64,000 bases of DNA from Bacteroidales bacterium (GCA_024401355.1 JAKSLF010000001.1:186001-250000); one strand, 5' to 3'; positions 32,158 to 41,100 are shown, counted from the first letter of the stretch. The notes: a model not told the origin generated them from the letters alone. A program made the numbers and translations.

Positions 32158-32973
32158 ATGTCAAGAACTAATTTTGACCAGTTATTGGAAGCCGGAGTTC
32201 ACTTCGGTCACTTGAAGCGTAAGTGGAACCCTGCCATGAAGCCATATATCTTCATGGAGAAGAACGGCATCCATATCATTGACCTCTATAAGACAGTAGC
32301 CAAGATCGACGAGGCAGCTGACGCTCTTAAGCAAATCGCAAAGTCGGGTCGCAAGATCCTCTTCGTTGCAACTAAGAAGCAGGCTCGTGACATCATCGCT
32401 GAAAAGGTCGGTGGCGTTAATATGCCTTATGTCGTTGAACGTTGGCCGGGTGGTATGTTGACCAACTTCCCTACTATCCGTAAGGCTGTCAAGAAGATGG
32501 GTTCTTTGGACAAGCTCATGAGCGATCCAGCTTATAATAGCCTTTCAAAGCGTGAGCGTCTCCAGATTACTCGCCAGCGCGAGAAGCTCAACAAGACTCT
32601 CGGCTCTATTGCTGACCTGACACGTCTTCCATCAGCAATGTTCGTCTTCGACGTAACTAAGGAGCATATCGCTGTTAAAGAGGCTAACCGCCTCAACATC
32701 CCTGTATTCGGTGTGGTTGATACCAACTCTGATCCATCGAATATCGACTACGTTATTCCAGCAAACGACGATGCATCTAAGTCTATCGAGATCATCACTG
32801 ACGTAATGACTCAGGCTATCAAGGAAGGTCTCGAGGAGCGCAAGGTTGAAAAGCTCGACGAGGTTGAGGCTAAGGACAAGAAGCCTGCCGCACCTAAGGG
32901 CAAGAAGACTAGCGCACGCAAGGGCGAAGAGTCAGAATCTGAGGAGGCTGCTACAGCTGAATCAGCAGAATAA
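32158..32973 (+). CDS. rpsB: 30S ribosomal protein S2
   Basis: A 271-residue S2 with 'LLEAGVHFGHLKRKWNPAMKPYIF', 'RWPGGMLTNFPTI' and 'NIPVFGVVDTNSDP'. The last ~45 residues form a Lys/Ala/Glu-rich extension, longer than in E. coli S2 and typical of Bacteroidota. It binds the head-body junction of the small subunit. A terminator-like hairpin separates it from tsf. Confidence 0.97.
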   Translation: MSRTNFDQLLEAGVHFGHLKRKWNPAMKPYIFMEKNGIHIIDLYKTVAKIDEAADALKQIAKSGRKILFVATKKQARDIIAEKVGGVNMPYVVERWPGGMLTNFPTIRKAVKKMGSLDKLMSDPAYNSLSKRERLQITRQREKLNKTLGSIADLTRLPSAMFVFDVTKEHIAVKEANRLNIPVFGVVDTNSDPSNIDYVIPANDDASKSIEIITDVMTQAIKEGLEERKVEKLDEVEAKDKKPAAPKGKKTSARKGEESESEEAATAESAE

Positions 32974-33000
32974 TCTGGGGGTTATTCTAACACAGATACT

Positions 33001-33050
33001 TTCCGGCTCTGGGGTTGGGGCATTCCCGTAAGCCCAGATGCCGGAATTTT
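33001..33050 (+). terminator. Attenuator-like hairpin between rpsB and tsf
   Basis: TTCCGG with CCGGAA outside and TCTGGG with CCCAGA inside form a long stem (33001-33046), followed by TTTTATTT. The placement suggests partial termination that lowers tsf relative to rpsB, unless tsf has its own promoter. Confidence 0.65.
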
Positions 33051-33091
33051 ATTTAGTAACTTTTGTAAATAACTATAAAACATTATATCCT

Positions 33092-34066
33092 ATGGCAATT
33101 ACAGCACAGGACGTTAAGAAGCTCCGTGAGATGACTGGAGCAGGCGTTATGGACTGCAAGAAGGCTCTTACTGAGTGTGACGGCGACTTCGAGGCAGCAG
33201 TTGACGCTCTTCGCAAGCGCGGACAGGCTATCGCTAACAAGCGTGCCGATCGTGAAGTAACTGAAGGCGCATGCCTCGCTAAGGTTGACGCTACTGGTAA
33301 GTATGGCGCAGCTGTTAAGCTTAACTGCGAAACTGACTTCGTAGCTACTAACGCTCAGTTCGTCGACCTCGCTAAGCAGGTCCTCGACATCGCTCTCGCT
33401 CAGAAGCCTGCCGACCTCGCTGCTCTCCAGGCTATCGTAGCTGATGAGGTTACTCGCCTCTCTGGTGTTATCGGTGAAAAGATCACTGTTAGCGAATATA
33501 AGGTTATTGAGGGTGAATGCGTTACTGCTTACATCCACATGAACAACAAGATCGCTACTCTCGTAGCTCTCAACCAGGCCGCTGAAGCTCAGGTTGGTAA
33601 GAACATCGCTATGCAGGCCGCTTCTATGTCACCAGTTGCTGTCGACGCTGCTAGCGTTCCACAGGAAACTATCGACCGCGAACTCGCTGTCGCTGTCGAG
33701 AAGACTAAGGAAGAACTCGTTAAGAAGGCTGTCGACGCTGCTCTCAACAAGGCTGGTATCAACCCTGCTCACGTTGACTCTGACGAGCACATCGAGTCCA
33801 ACACTGCTAAGGGCTGGTTGACTCCTGAACAGGCTCAGCAGGCTCGCGACATTAAGGCTACTGAAGGCGAAAAGGCTGCCGCTAACATCAAGGAGCAGAT
33901 GGTTCAGAACATCGCTCAGGGCCGTCTCAAGAAGTTCTTCAAGGATAGCTGCCTCATGGAGCAGGAGTACTTCATCGACTCTAAGCTCTCTGTCGCTCAG
34001 TACCTCGAGTCAGTTAGCAAGGGCCTCAAGGCTACTGCTTTCTGCCGCCTTACTACTAAGGACTAG
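33092..34066 (+). CDS. tsf: Elongation factor Ts
   Basis: A 324-residue nucleotide exchange factor for EF-Tu. It begins MAITAQDVKKLREMTGAGVMDCKKAL, the diagnostic N-terminal UBA-like domain, and contains 'LNCETDFVATNAQF', the EF-Tu contact region with the TDFV motif. I start at this ATG; an open frame of 18 codons upstream runs through the hairpin. Codon use is very strongly biased (high expression). A clear terminator follows. Confidence 0.96.
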   Translation: MAITAQDVKKLREMTGAGVMDCKKALTECDGDFEAAVDALRKRGQAIANKRADREVTEGACLAKVDATGKYGAAVKLNCETDFVATNAQFVDLAKQVLDIALAQKPADLAALQAIVADEVTRLSGVIGEKITVSEYKVIEGECVTAYIHMNNKIATLVALNQAAEAQVGKNIAMQAASMSPVAVDAASVPQETIDRELAVAVEKTKEELVKKAVDAALNKAGINPAHVDSDEHIESNTAKGWLTPEQAQQARDIKATEGEKAAANIKEQMVQNIAQGRLKKFFKDSCLMEQEYFIDSKLSVAQYLESVSKGLKATAFCRLTTKD

Positions 34067-34106
34067 TCTTTAGTTTCACGGTTCTAATCGTGACTAATAT
34101 AGCATC

Positions 34107-34145
34107 GATGACCTGTGGCTCTTTCGCCATAGGTCATCTTTTTCT
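34107..34145 (+). terminator. Intrinsic terminator after tsf
   Basis: GATGACCTGTGGC pairs with GCCATAGGTCATC (one wobble), 6-nt loop, then TTTTT. Confidence 0.9.
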
Positions 34146-34197
34146 TGATGCCTGTTTTTTGATACCACATTTTTATTCGAATTTTTCTCCCTCGAAA

Positions 34198-34229
34198 TTT
34201 GGTTTATAAAATAAACTAACCTATATTTG
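34198..34229 (+). promoter_or_regulatory. Promoter with palindromic operator in its spacer
   Basis: TTTG (34198-34201), 20-bp spacer, TATATTTG (34222-34229). The spacer holds the palindrome GTTTAT-AAA-ATAAAC (34202-34216). Confidence 0.65.
34202..34216. promoter_or_regulatory. Operator-like palindrome 1, GTTTAT-N3-ATAAAC
   Basis: GTTTAT and ATAAAC are perfect inverted halves with centre AAA, followed by TAAC. The same palindrome recurs at 34315-34329. Probable binding site of the winged-helix regulator encoded at 35044 (inference). Confidence 0.6.
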
Positions 34230-34255
34230 CATTGTCATTATCTCCTAAAGATTTT

Positions 34256-34305
34256 GTCTTCGGCCAAAGACATTACGCAGTGGTGTACAACACTGCTTTC
34301 TTTTT
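34256..34305 (+). terminator. Two hairpins with T-rich tail in the leader (attenuator or end of a small RNA)
   Basis: GTCTT (34256-34260) pairs with AAGAC (34267-34271). Next GCAGTG (34277-34282) pairs with CACTGC (34291-34296), followed by TTTCTTTTT. Transcripts from the promoter at 34198-34229 would stop here after about 70 nt unless they read through. Confidence 0.5.
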
Positions 34306-34314
34306 CGAGAAATG

Positions 34315-34329
34315 GTTTATTTTATAAAC
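34315..34329. promoter_or_regulatory. Operator-like palindrome 2, GTTTAT-N3-ATAAAC
   Basis: Same 6-3-6 palindrome as at 34202 with centre TTT, again followed by TAAC, 113 bp downstream, 44 bp before the membrane-protein start codon. Confidence 0.6.
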
Positions 34330-34372
34330 TAACTTTTGACCTATATATTTAGGTCATATAATACTAAAGAAA

Positions 34373-35044
34373 ATGGAAGATATTAAAATAACTGAGCAGG
34401 AGAGTCTCGATATCATTCAGAAGATGATCGATAAGACTCGACAGGGTATGTTCAACGGCAAACCTTTACTTTGGTTTGGCTATGTTCTCGCTATTGGCAT
34501 AATAGTTTTCAACCTGTTGGCTTTCTATGTCAATGAAGCGTGGGCCGAGAATTTGGTCATATTCTATCTCATCACTTTGGGCGTAGCTATTATCTCTATT
34601 ACCATATTTATGGAAAACCGGAAAAAGAAATCTCATGTCAGTAGTTATTCCGATAGAATAGTTTATGGTGCATGGAGTATCGGGTTGATATTTATGGGAT
34701 TAGTATGCTATTTTTTCTTGCAAGCCATATATGCTTATGGCATAGTAGCTGTCGGATATATGCAGTTTGTACTTGCCGGATTCTTGTATATGACCAATCT
34801 ATTTTCTGGCATTGCTCAGTCAACAGGCAAGATGCTTCTTGTTACCAAGGCCACCTATGGTGTTACTTTTGGTCTTTTTGGAGGAATCGCAACCACTTTA
34901 TTTGGTGATAATGTCAGTTCGATGAAGGTTCTAATCGAAGGTAGTTTTATCTTTTTGTTTGTTGTTGTAGTTGCTTTGATTATTCCAGGTCATCGTCTTT
35001 GCGTATGGAATAGACAGCAAACTGATGCTAAAAAAGTTGCGTAA
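34373..35044 (+). CDS. Multi-pass membrane protein paired with a winged-helix regulator
   Basis: A 223-residue protein with a short cytoplasmic N-terminus and six predicted transmembrane helices (about 33-52, 62-80, 98-117, 123-142, 155-175, 185-207). No catalytic motif or family recognised. Its stop overlaps the next gene's ATG by 1 base (TAATG), so it is translationally coupled to the regulator. Membrane protein plus HTH_34-type regulator pairs are common in bacteria; role unknown. Confidence 0.75.
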   Translation: MEDIKITEQESLDIIQKMIDKTRQGMFNGKPLLWFGYVLAIGIIVFNLLAFYVNEAWAENLVIFYLITLGVAIISITIFMENRKKKSHVSSYSDRIVYGAWSIGLIFMGLVCYFFLQAIYAYGIVAVGYMQFVLAGFLYMTNLFSGIAQSTGKMLLVTKATYGVTFGLFGGIATTLFGDNVSSMKVLIEGSFIFLFVVVVALIIPGHRLCVWNRQQTDAKKVA

Positions 35045-35328
35045 TGATAGAGCTTGATCCTTTGCTTCATAGTCAGCTTCGTCTGGCCATAATGTCGATA
35101 CTGCTCAGTGTCGAGTCTGCCGACTTTGTCTATCTTCGTACACAGACCGAGTCTACTGCAGGCAATCTCAGCATCCAGCTCGACAAACTTAGCGAAGCAG
35201 GATATATCAACGTCAATAAGCTTAATGAAGGCAATCGCCCACGCACTCTCTGTTCCATCACCGAAAAGGGACGCGACGCTATGGCCGCCTACACTCAGGC
35301 TCTTCGCTCTTATCTTGCTGGATTGTAA
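35044..35328 (+). CDS. Winged-helix DNA-binding regulator (HTH_34/MarR-like)
   Basis: A 94-residue winged helix: 'LHSQLRLAIMSILLSVESADFVYLRTQTESTAGNLSIQLDKLSEAGYINVNKLNEGNRPRTLCSITEKGRDAM' contains the HTH (~30-55) and the wing, with little else, as in the HTH_34 family of small dimeric repressors. The two GTTTAT-N3-ATAAAC palindromes before the operon are likely targets, implying negative autoregulation (inference). Confidence 0.85.
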   Translation: MIELDPLLHSQLRLAIMSILLSVESADFVYLRTQTESTAGNLSIQLDKLSEAGYINVNKLNEGNRPRTLCSITEKGRDAMAAYTQALRSYLAGL

Positions 35329-35340
35329 TTTCTGTCGTCT

Positions 35341-36027
35341 ATGGAGGTGATTGCACATATATTCAATGATTTCGACACCAAGTTCGGCGTCCCTCGACAG
35401 AGTGGGGTAGTGTCGTCTCTTCGCGGACGCATTGTCTTCGAAAAGGAATATCGTGTCCGTGAGGCGTTCCGTGGTCTTGACGAGTTCTCTCATATATGGT
35501 TGCTCTGGGATTTCTCCGAGGCACACAAGGAGAAGTGGTCGCCAACTGTCCGCCCACCACGTCTTGGCGGTAACCAGCGTATGGGCGTCTTCGCCACTCG
35601 CTCGCCTTTCCGTCCTAACAATATCGGGCTGTCGTCTGTACGCCTTCTGACAATTGACTACAACGACCCTGAAGGCCCTGTACTGATTGTCGAAGGTGCC
35701 GATCTCATGAATAATACTCCGATTTTCGACGTCAAGCCTTATCTGAGGTATACCGACTGCCACGAGGACGCTACAGGTGGGTTCACCTCTTCGTCTGGCG
35801 ACGAGATGTTCCGTCTCAAGGTCGAAATGTCCGACGAGGTCTCTGCCCTTCTGCACAACTCTCTGTCCGACATTCAGATGAAGGCTCTGGTCGATATATT
35901 AAGCAACGATCCTCGCCCCCACTACAAAAAGGATGGAGACAAGGACTACGTTATGGAATATGCCGGCAACGAGATACGGTTTTCCGTTTCCAACGGCATT
36001 GTAACGATCATTGGAATAGGTGTATAG
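35341..36027 (+). CDS. trmO: tRNA (t6A37) N6-methyltransferase TrmO-type protein
   Basis: A 228-residue protein of the TsaA/TrmO (UPF0066) family, which uses SAM to methylate N6-threonylcarbamoyladenosine at position 37 of certain tRNAs. Hallmarks are 'GVPRQSG', 'EFSHIWLLWDF', 'VRPPRLGGNQRMGVFATRSPFRPNNIGLS' and 'DVKPYLRYTD'. The beta-barrel fold binding SAM lies in the first ~140 residues; the C-terminal ~80 are a family extension. 12 bp downstream of the regulator gene, so likely co-transcribed. Confidence 0.88.
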   Translation: MEVIAHIFNDFDTKFGVPRQSGVVSSLRGRIVFEKEYRVREAFRGLDEFSHIWLLWDFSEAHKEKWSPTVRPPRLGGNQRMGVFATRSPFRPNNIGLSSVRLLTIDYNDPEGPVLIVEGADLMNNTPIFDVKPYLRYTDCHEDATGGFTSSSGDEMFRLKVEMSDEVSALLHNSLSDIQMKALVDILSNDPRPHYKKDGDKDYVMEYAGNEIRFSVSNGIVTIIGIGV

Positions 36028-36033
36028 CCACTT

Positions 36034-36918
36034 CTAGAACACTCGCTTGGTGCCATGGAATGTCTGGCGGAATTCCGTCGGTGTCAGTCCTTGGCGCTTC
36101 TTGAAGATGCGGTTGAAGTTCGATATGTTGTTAAAGCCACACGAGAAGCATATCTCGCTGATGTTCATGTCGCTGTCTACCATCATTCTCGTCGCAAAGC
36201 CTAGGCGTATGTCGTTCAGGAAGTCGATGAATGATTTGCCCGTGCGTTGCTTGATCAGGCGTGTGACTGTCACTGGCGCCATGTTCAGGTGCTGGGCTAC
36301 GTCGGTCAACATTACCTTCTGGTTGTGGTTCTGCATGATGAAGTTGTGGATGCGTTCCATGCGTGCGTCAAAGAATACCGTGTTGTCCTTCTGGAACGAC
36401 TCCGATGCTAACGTACGCTGGTCGGGCGATACCGCAAGTTCATACATTATTCGCTGGAAGATGAGGTATGCTTCGAAACCTTTGGTCTGTGCCAGCTCAC
36501 TCAGCAGTGGCTCTATGCGCTGTGCCGTCTCAGCGGTAAATAGCACTCCATGCTCTGCTCTCTTCAGCAAGTCGGCTATCGGCTTGATGATGTCTTTTGA
36601 TAACAACTCCTTCGGGAATAGTGTCGGAACAAACTGTGTCGTGATTTCACGCGATGTCTTGACTACTTCACACTTGCCCTTCTGCCAGTCGTGATACAGG
36701 TTCGGACCAACAAGGCATAGCTCGAACTCACCTATCTGCTCGATGCTGTCACCCACTATGCGTGTGGCGTCTTTGCAGTCACATATATAGTTCAATTCGT
36801 ATTCCGGATGATAATGTAGTGGGTAGTTGAAGTCATCCTTATAACGGTCAAAAACAAGCATCGCATCGGTCTGCTCGTTCAGTGTCGTTACCTCACGGGA
36901 TATTATAATGTCTTTCAT
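36034..36918 (-). CDS. AraC-family transcriptional regulator, cupin plus HTH
   Basis: A 294-residue regulator. Residues ~15-110 form a cupin-like sensor ('FNYPLHYHPEYELNYI', 'LVGPNLYHDW'); ~190-294 are the double AraC HTH ('KVMLTDVAQHLNMAPVTVTRLIKQRTGKSFIDFLNDIRL' and 'ISEICFSCGFNNISNFNRIFKKRQGLTPTEFR'). The start is the ATG of MKDIIISREV; an in-frame ATG 16 codons earlier is possible. It is divergent from the mannan operon and the natural candidate to control it. It is a cytosolic AraC protein, not a hybrid two-component sensor. Confidence 0.88.
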   Translation of the reverse strand: MKDIIISREVTTLNEQTDAMLVFDRYKDDFNYPLHYHPEYELNYICDCKDATRIVGDSIEQIGEFELCLVGPNLYHDWQKGKCEVVKTSREITTQFVPTLFPKELLSKDIIKPIADLLKRAEHGVLFTAETAQRIEPLLSELAQTKGFEAYLIFQRIMYELAVSPDQRTLASESFQKDNTVFFDARMERIHNFIMQNHNQKVMLTDVAQHLNMAPVTVTRLIKQRTGKSFIDFLNDIRLGFATRMMVDSDMNISEICFSCGFNNISNFNRIFKKRQGLTPTEFRQTFHGTKRVF

Positions 36919-37076
36919 TTGTTTTGATGTTATATGTGGTGCTCTTGAGTTCTTAATTATTTGCAATTATAAGAATAATGGGTGAATTATACAAGTATAT
37001 ATAGGTAAGATTTTGCATAGTGTTTCGCTCATGTGCTGCCAATATTACTAAAATATATTACAAATAGCTGCAATGT

Positions 37077-37122
37077 ATTGTAAATGAGGTATGTATAAAA
37101 TACAATAAACTCTATTGTAAAT
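37077..37122. promoter_or_regulatory. Candidate AraC-regulator sites before the mannan operon
   Basis: ATTGTAAAT occurs at 37077-37085 and 37114-37122 in direct orientation, with TACAATA (37101-37107) inverted between them. They lie 85-154 bp upstream of the -7 box. Assignment to the divergent AraC regulator is inference. Confidence 0.4.
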
Positions 37123-37206
37123 ATAATTATTACGCTATATGTACTCTAAGTGCCTGTTTGTGACGCTTATTTTATTATAAAATCATTAGAATATGATTGA
37201 ATAGTA

Positions 37207-37238
37207 TTTGACTTGTGAAAAAGTGTATAGTAACTTTG
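37207..37238 (+). promoter_or_regulatory. Promoter of the mannan operon
   Basis: TTTG (37207-37210), 20-bp spacer, TAACTTTG (37231-37238). Leader of about 75 nt. Confidence 0.75.
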
Positions 37239-37319
37239 TGATGTCTTGAAAGAGCATTTGATTGGTGCTCCCGAAAGGCAAAAACTAATGATCGAATCAC
37301 AAACAAAAACTAAAAACGT

Positions 37320-38495
37320 ATGTCGGTTTTTACAGAACGCAAGGAAAAGATTCAGAAGGATTTCGAGGCACTCGTGACACGAAAGAATGAAGAGTTGTTT
37401 AGCGTCAATGGCGTATATAATAAGTATAAGTATCCAGTGGTCACACGCGAACATGTGCCATTGGAGTGGCGCTATGATTTCGACGAGAAGTCCAATCCAT
37501 ATTTCATGGAGCGTATCTCGTTCAATGCAACATTGAATTCTGGCGCCATGAAGCTCGGCGACAAGTATATCGTTGTCGTTAGAACAGAGGGCGTCGACAG
37601 AAAGTCTTTCTTCGCTGTTGCCGAAAGCCCTAACGGTATCGACAATTTCCGATTCTGGAGCCGACCTATTACTATGCCTCAAATCCCTGGCAATCCAGAT
37701 ACCAACGTTTATGATATGCGTCTCACTCAGCACGATGACGGTTATATCTATGGCGTGTTCTGCTCCGAGAGAAAGGATCCACAGGCTCCTGCTGGCGATA
37801 CTTCTAGTGCCGTGGCTGCGGCTGGCATCGCACGCACTAAGGATCTTAAGACTTGGGAACGTCTCCCTGATCTTATCTCACATGCCGGACAGCAACGCAA
37901 TGTTGTGCTCTTCCCTCATTTCGTCGAGGGTAAGTATGCTTTCTACACTCGTCCTCAGGATGGATTTATCGACACTGGTTCCGGTGGAGGCATCGGTTGG
38001 GGTCTTTGCGACGATATCTGCCACGCCGAGGTCAAGGACGAATATATCATGGATGCAAAGACTTATCATACTGTCTATGAGGTCAAGAACGGACAGGGAC
38101 CTGCTCCTATCAAGACTAAGTATGGTTGGCTCAATCTCGCTCATGGTGTGAGAAATACTGCTGCCGGTCTTCGCTATGTGCTCTACATGTTCATGAGCGA
38201 TCTCGAGAAGCCTTGGATCGTTACTCACAAGCCTGCCGGACATTTCATCGCCCCTTATGGCGCTGAGCGTGTCGGCGACGTTTCCAATGTCGTTTTCTCC
38301 AACGGTTGGATCGCCGATGAGGATGGTAAGGTCTTTATCTACTACGCTTCGAGCGATACTCGACTCCATGTCGCTACTTCGACTATCGATAAGCTCGTCG
38401 ACTATGTAATGAATACTCCTCAGGACGATTTGATCTCTGCCGCTTCGGTCGAGAGAATCAATGCCCTGATTGATAAAAACGAAAAGGTAAAATAA
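37320..38495 (+). CDS. GH130 4-O-beta-D-mannosyl-D-glucose phosphorylase
   Basis: A 391-residue cytosolic enzyme closely fitting the GH130 subfamily of the Bacteroides fragilis mannosylglucose phosphorylase: phosphate converts mannosyl-beta-1,4-glucose to mannose 1-phosphate plus glucose. The proton donor Asp is in TNVYDMRLT (Asp132 here; Asp131 in the described enzyme, from memory). Conserved '[19 protein letters not shown]', 'WERLPDLIS' and '[21 protein letters not shown]' are visible. No signal peptide. First gene of the operon; the epimerase at 41097 should supply its substrate. Other GH130 specificities (mannosyl-N-acetylglucosamine) are less likely with this context. Confidence 0.9.
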   Translation: MSVFTERKEKIQKDFEALVTRKNEELFSVNGVYNKYKYPVVTREHVPLEWRYDFDEKSNPYFMERISFNATLNSGAMKLGDKYIVVVRTEGVDRKSFFAVAESPNGIDNFRFWSRPITMPQIPGNPDTNVYDMRLTQHDDGYIYGVFCSERKDPQAPAGDTSSAVAAAGIARTKDLKTWERLPDLISHAGQQRNVVLFPHFVEGKYAFYTRPQDGFIDTGSGGGIGWGLCDDICHAEVKDEYIMDAKTYHTVYEVKNGQGPAPIKTKYGWLNLAHGVRNTAAGLRYVLYMFMSDLEKPWIVTHKPAGHFIAPYGAERVGDVSNVVFSNGWIADEDGKVFIYYASSDTRLHVATSTIDKLVDYVMNTPQDDLISAASVERINALIDKNEKVK

Positions 38496-38541
38496 GTATA
38501 TAGTTAAGGTTTAGAATCATAATAATCAATCTGAAAATGGA

Positions 38542-38574
38542 CAGATTCTACAAGGTCCCACTTTGTAGAATCTG
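38542..38574 (+). other. Intra-operon hairpin
   Basis: A perfect 12-bp stem (CAGATTCTACAA with TTGTAGAATCTG) without a T-run, between the GH130 gene and the first esterase. It fits an mRNA-processing or stability element better than a terminator. Confidence 0.55.
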
Positions 38575-38595
38575 CCTTTAGTAAATGGAGGTTGG

Positions 38596-40005
38596 ATGAT
38601 GAAGAAGGTTTTATTGATACTTATGATGGTGTGGTGCTTGTCTGCTCAGGCCAAGGTGACTCTGCCTTCGATCTTTTCCGATGGCATGGTACTCGAGCAG
38701 AATTCCGACATCAAGATATGGGGTTGGGCCAAGCCTAAGGAGCCTGTTAAGGTCACTGCTTCCTGGGATGGTCTGACTGTCGAAACCGAGGCTAGTGCCG
38801 ACGCTACATGGAGCGTGACGTTGCATACGCCAGCTGGCTCTATGGATGTTTACGAAATAGAGTTCAACGGATGGGGTCACTTCAGCATCAGCAATGTGAT
38901 GGTTGGCGAAGTTATCCTCTGCTCTGGCCAGAGTAATATGGAGTGGTCTGTAGGTGCCGGTTTCATCGGTAAGGATAAGGTGGTCGAAGAGGCTAACCAT
39001 AGCGACATCCGTATGTTCCATGTCGACTATCGCACTTCCGAAACTCCTAATCATGACGCGTCTGGCAAATGGGCCGAGGCTAATAAGAATAATATTGGCG
39101 ATTTTAGTGCTATCGGCTATTTCATCGCTCTCAAGATGGAAAAGGAACTCGGTGTACCTGTCGGCATTATCAATTCAAGCTGGGGCGGTACGCCAATTGA
39201 ATGTTGGACTCCACAGGAGGCTTACGACAATTGCGATCGTCTGCGCCGTGTCAACGAAGAGTTGTCTCAGGGCGAATGGGGCCCTTGCCGACCTGGTCGC
39301 ATCTACAATGCTATGATTGCTCCTTTCGTCAATTATAAGGTTAAGGGTGTAGCATGGTATCAGGGCGAGGAGAATACTAACAATCCGAGTGCTTATACCG
39401 ATATGATGTTTGCCTTGGTCAACGAATGGCGTTTCGCTATGGACAATGATAAACTCCCTTTTGTCTATGCTCAGATTGCTCCTTATAGCTATGGAAGCGG
39501 AAAGGGCGTTGAGATAAGGGAACGACAGAGAAGAGCTCTCGATATTCCTGGTACAGCTATGGTTGTCATCGGCGACCTTGGCGATACTACTAATATTCAT
39601 CCAAAGCAGAAGATTGAAGCAGGCGAGCGTTTCGCCAATGCTGTGCTCAACCATATTTATGGCATGAAGGAGATGAAATACGAGGCTCCATTGTTCGACA
39701 AGATGACTGTCGAGGGTAGCAAGGCTGTTGTCTCGTTCAAGAACGATGAGGGTCTTCACCTGACTACTGGCAAGTCGCCCAATCTGTTCGAGATTGCCGG
39801 AGCCGATGGCGTCTTCTATCCTGCCAAGGCTAAGATTGTCGCAAAGAAGAAGGGAGCTAATACACACTATAGCATCGAGCTGACAAGCAAGAAGGTCAAG
39901 TCTCCAGTAGCTGCTCGCTACGCCTGGAGCGATACCGCTTGGCCTAATCTCGTCAATGCTAATGGCGTTCAGGCTTCATGCTTCAATACGTTGGAAGATT
40001 TTTAA
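38596..40005 (+). CDS. Exported SGNH-type (sialate O-acetylesterase-like) carbohydrate esterase
   Basis: A 469-residue exported protein (signal peptide ~1-19, ending SAQA). An N-terminal beta domain (~20-105) precedes the SGNH core: nucleophile Ser113 in GQSNMEW, oxyanion block 'INSSWGGTPIECW', 'GVAWYQGEENTNN' and the catalytic Asp/His region 'GDLGDTTNIHP'. Database relatives are called sialate O-acetylesterases, but in this operon removal of acetyl groups from mannan is more plausible (inference). A second ATG directly follows the first. Confidence 0.85.
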   Translation: MMKKVLLILMMVWCLSAQAKVTLPSIFSDGMVLEQNSDIKIWGWAKPKEPVKVTASWDGLTVETEASADATWSVTLHTPAGSMDVYEIEFNGWGHFSISNVMVGEVILCSGQSNMEWSVGAGFIGKDKVVEEANHSDIRMFHVDYRTSETPNHDASGKWAEANKNNIGDFSAIGYFIALKMEKELGVPVGIINSSWGGTPIECWTPQEAYDNCDRLRRVNEELSQGEWGPCRPGRIYNAMIAPFVNYKVKGVAWYQGEENTNNPSAYTDMMFALVNEWRFAMDNDKLPFVYAQIAPYSYGSGKGVEIRERQRRALDIPGTAMVVIGDLGDTTNIHPKQKIEAGERFANAVLNHIYGMKEMKYEAPLFDKMTVEGSKAVVSFKNDEGLHLTTGKSPNLFEIAGADGVFYPAKAKIVAKKKGANTHYSIELTSKKVKSPVAARYAWSDTAWPNLVNANGVQASCFNTLEDF

Positions 40006-40032
40006 GTTTAATATAATAAATACATACATATT

Positions 40033-41100
40033 ATGAAGAAGATATTCAGTACGGCTATGGCCATCGCTTTGGCTGTATTATGTGCAACAGGTTTCGGCAT
40101 CGCTTCTTGCAAGAACGAAACTCAGTCTCTTAAGAATGGCGCCTATGCTCCAGTCAACAAGAATGCTTCACCCGAGGCTAAGGCTCTCTTGGCTTTCCTC
40201 TATCAGCAGCGTGGCAAAGGTCTGCTGACGGGTCAGCATAGCTATCCTTTGTATAGCGATGTCTTTACCGAGCGTGTCGAAAATCTTACTGGCGAACACC
40301 CTGCTGTCTACGGACAGGATTTCGGCTATAGCAAGATGGGCTCACTCGATGGCATCAATTTCCGTCAGAGGGTTGTCGACAATGCTATCAAATGGTACCA
40401 GAAGGGCGCTATCATCACTCTTATGTGGCACTCCGTTCCTCCTACTCAGGATGAGTTCTTCACTGAATGGCAGGGCGACCAGTGTATTCAGAGTAAGTTG
40501 ACTGACGAACAGTGGAAGGAACTCCTCACCGATGGCACCGAACTCAACAATCGTTGGAAGACTCAGGTCGATGTTGTCGCTTTCTTCCTCAAGCAACTTC
40601 AGTATCAGAATATCCCTGTTATCTGGCGTCCTTACCACGAGATGAATGGTAGCTGGTTCTGGTGGGGTCAGCGTCCTGGCAAGGGCGGATATGAGGCTCT
40701 CTACAGAATGCTCTACGACCGTCTCACAAACTATCATAAGCTCAACAACCTCCTTTGGGTCTTCAATGCTAATGAACTCGGCTCCTCTAATGTCGGCGAC
40801 TACAAGGATTTCTATCCTGGCGACGATGTTGTCGATATCCTCGCTACTGATATCTACCACAGCGAGTTCAAGGGCAACGACTACGAGTTGCTTGCCGAAC
40901 TTGGTAAGGGCAAGATCGTGGCTTGGGGCGAGGTCGGTAAGATGCCTACTGAGGATGATGTCAAGAAGCACCCTAACATGTCTTGGTTCATGACCTGGTG
41001 CGAGTTCCTCGAGAAGGACAACACTTGGCAGGAGGCTAACGACATTTATAAGAGCAATCTTACAATTACACTTGACGAACTTAATAAGATAAGAAAGTGA
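40033..41100 (+). CDS. GH26 endo-beta-1,4-mannanase, lipoprotein
   Basis: A 355-residue GH26 enzyme. A lipoprotein-like signal ends at GIASC (Cys26), so the protein is probably anchored in the outer membrane or periplasm. Catalytic residues: acid/base Glu203 in WRPYHEMNGSWFWWG and nucleophile Glu300 in IVAWGEVG, with 'LTGQH' and 'ITLMWHSVPP' as typical GH26 segments. It would release mannobiose from mannan. Its end overlaps the epimerase start by 4 bp (GTGA). Confidence 0.92.
   Translation: MKKIFSTAMAIALAVLCATGFGIASCKNETQSLKNGAYAPVNKNASPEAKALLAFLYQQRGKGLLTGQHSYPLYSDVFTERVENLTGEHPAVYGQDFGYSKMGSLDGINFRQRVVDNAIKWYQKGAIITLMWHSVPPTQDEFFTEWQGDQCIQSKLTDEQWKELLTDGTELNNRWKTQVDVVAFFLKQLQYQNIPVIWRPYHEMNGSWFWWGQRPGKGGYEALYRMLYDRLTNYHKLNNLLWVFNANELGSSNVGDYKDFYPGDDVVDILATDIYHSEFKGNDYELLAELGKGKIVAWGEVGKMPTEDDVKKHPNMSWFMTWCEFLEKDNTWQEANDIYKSNLTITLDELNKIRK

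Noticed and set aside
34990-35856. 288-codon antisense frame over the regulator and trmO genes
   Set aside because: Overlaps three confidently coding plus-strand genes and has no family likeness.
38596-40005. Sialic acid utilisation
   Set aside because: The esterase family name suggests it, but no sialidase, lyase or kinase is present; the operon is a mannan pathway.
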